This document shows positions 63,254 to 64,000 of a stretch of 64,000 nt of DNA, in pieces. The notes beneath the pieces are model-generated. The model was not told the DNA's origin. It made no database searches and worked only from the letters and a program-made list of their open reading frames with translations. A program made the position numbers and the translations under genes. Position 1 is the first letter of the stretch. Each line of letters starts with the position of its first letter. Source of the DNA: Natronobacterium gregoryi SP2 (GTDB lineage Archaea; Halobacteriota; Halobacteria; Halobacteriales; Natrialbaceae). Where the stretch lies: assembly GCF_000230715.2 (NCBI RefSeq), contig NC_019792.1:558001-622000 (forward strand), written 5' to 3'.

Positions 63254-64000
63254 CTAGTACTCCCATACCAGCCGCCCGTCTTCGTCGGAGCGCAGTCCCG
63301 CCCGCTCGAACGCCGATCGTGCCGTCTCGAGGTCGAGGTCACCGTCGTTGCCGGCAAAGTCGTCATCGCCGTCCCACGCGAGTGCCGCGGGAGTCCACGC
63401 GTCGGGAACCGGCGTCGAGATTGGAACTGCGTCACCGTCGAAGCCGTTCTCGGCGAGCGTAGACTTGTCCAGCAACCGGGTGATCGCACGGCGCAACTCG
63501 ACGCCGTCCTCGTCACAGGGAGTCCGACGGGTGTTGAACCCGAGGTAGTAGAACGTCCTCGAAGGTTGAGCGGCGTGTTCGACGACGTCGTCTGCCGGAA
63601 CACGATTCACCGCGTACGCCTGGATCGGCGAAGCCGTTACGTCGGCGTCGCCGTCTGCGATCCGTTCGACCATGGAGGCGCTGTTGGGATCGACTTCGAA
63701 GTGGAGTTCGACGGCCGGTGGAGTGGCGGCTGCTGCCGACTCCTCGCCGTCTCCGCCCCGGACAGCGAAGTGCTCCTCGTGGCGCTCGAGAGTGAGCGAG
63801 TCACGTTTCGACCGATTCGCGAGCCGATAGACCCCACTTCCGACGGGGTCGACGTCGCCGGTGACGGGCTCCCGGTGGCCCTGCGGGGGAGACGACCGAT
63901 GCCCGCGTTCCGACGCGAGCCGCTCCTGCCAGACGTGTTCGGCCAAGATCGGAACAGTCAGTGCACGGCCAGCAACAGCCTCGGCCGCCTCGAGCGAAAT
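63254..64000 (-). CDS. ABC substrate-binding protein, copy 2 (N-terminal part outside window)
   Basis: At least 248 residues are in the window; the frame is open to the right edge. It aligns with the C-terminal part of copy 1: ILAEHVWQERLASERG, DADVTASPIQAYAV, SRTFYYLGFNTRRTP, RRAITRLLDKSTLAENGFDGDAVPI and DAWTPAALAWDGDDDF. Sequence is diverged, so the duplication is old. Followed after 3 bp by its own PAP2 gene. Confidence 0.85.
   Translation of the reverse strand: MSLEAAEAVAGRALTVPILAEHVWQERLASERGHRSSPPQGHREPVTGDVDPVGSGVYRLANRSKRDSLTLERHEEHFAVRGGDGEESAAAATPPAVELHFEVDPNSASMVERIADGDADVTASPIQAYAVNRVPADDVVEHAAQPSRTFYYLGFNTRRTPCDEDGVELRRAITRLLDKSTLAENGFDGDAVPISTPVPDAWTPAALAWDGDDDFAGNDGDLDLETARSAFERAGLRSDEDGRLVWEY

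Overview
The window is a 64 kb piece of a haloarchaeal chromosome, most likely from the Natrialbales (Natrinema/Haloterrigena/Natronorubrum type). The evidence is high GC with strong GC3 bias, frequent CTCGAG, very acidic proteins, many leaderless starts with a TATA box about 25-30 nt upstream, and archaeal genes throughout (PolB, RPA, prefoldin, GGGP synthase, Mre11/Rad50). I found no rRNA, tRNA or CRISPR array.

Layout. 0-6.3 kb: end of an ABC-2 permease, a six-PAS histidine kinase, a Gfo/Idh/MocA oxidoreductase, a 50-aa zinc-finger-like protein and a small winged-helix regulator with operator-like repeats. 6.3-14.7 kb: repair and replication block mre11-rad50, two haloarchaeal genes of unknown function, and polB. 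14.7-20 kb: iron block sufC-sufB-sufD, a ferritin-like protein and a DtxR/SirR-type regulator. 20-30 kb: phospholipase-D-like exoprotein, CitE-like lyase, glutamate dehydrogenase, DUF2062 protein, DHH phosphoesterase, mini zinc-finger protein, GpgS-like glycosyltransferase and a Nudix CoA pyrophosphatase. 29.6-40 kb: a Tat lipoprotein made almost wholly of Gly-Glu-Glu repeats, a creatininase/FAD-oxidoreductase pair, Hsp20, a radical SAM-HhH protein, TRAM protein, GGGP synthase, three tiny genes behind an AT-rich stretch, an SDR and a universal stress protein.

40-41.6 kb is a mobile-element hotspot: an intact ISH4-like IS1595-family element beside several CTAG-tipped MITEs. 41.8-47.2 kb: propionyl/acetyl-CoA carboxylase pccB-pccX-pccA and a sodium symporter. 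47.5-54.6 kb: a Moco-binding-fold protein, the rpa1-rpap-rpe single-strand-DNA-binding operon, and queD-queE-queC for the preQ0 precursor of archaeosine, with a perfect 20-bp palindrome at the promoter. 54.7-59.4 kb: regulator with its own operator-like repeat, CinA/MoaB-like protein, HflX, DUF3194-prefoldin beta pair and an HTH-10 regulator. 59.6-64 kb: a tandemly duplicated two-gene module, a Tat lipoprotein substrate-binding protein followed by a PAP2/AUR1-like membrane protein, with no permease or ATPase in view.

Two non-coding repeat families run through the window. One is a set of roughly 87-bp imperfect palindromes with tips like TCATACGGTTTGCTGT, sitting mostly at gene 3' ends and often between convergent genes. 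The other is a set of 88-112-bp MITEs with CTAG at both tips. The best candidates for undescribed biology are the duplicated SBP-PAP2 module, the palindrome family, and a patch of foreign-looking codon use in polB between the two classical intein sites.
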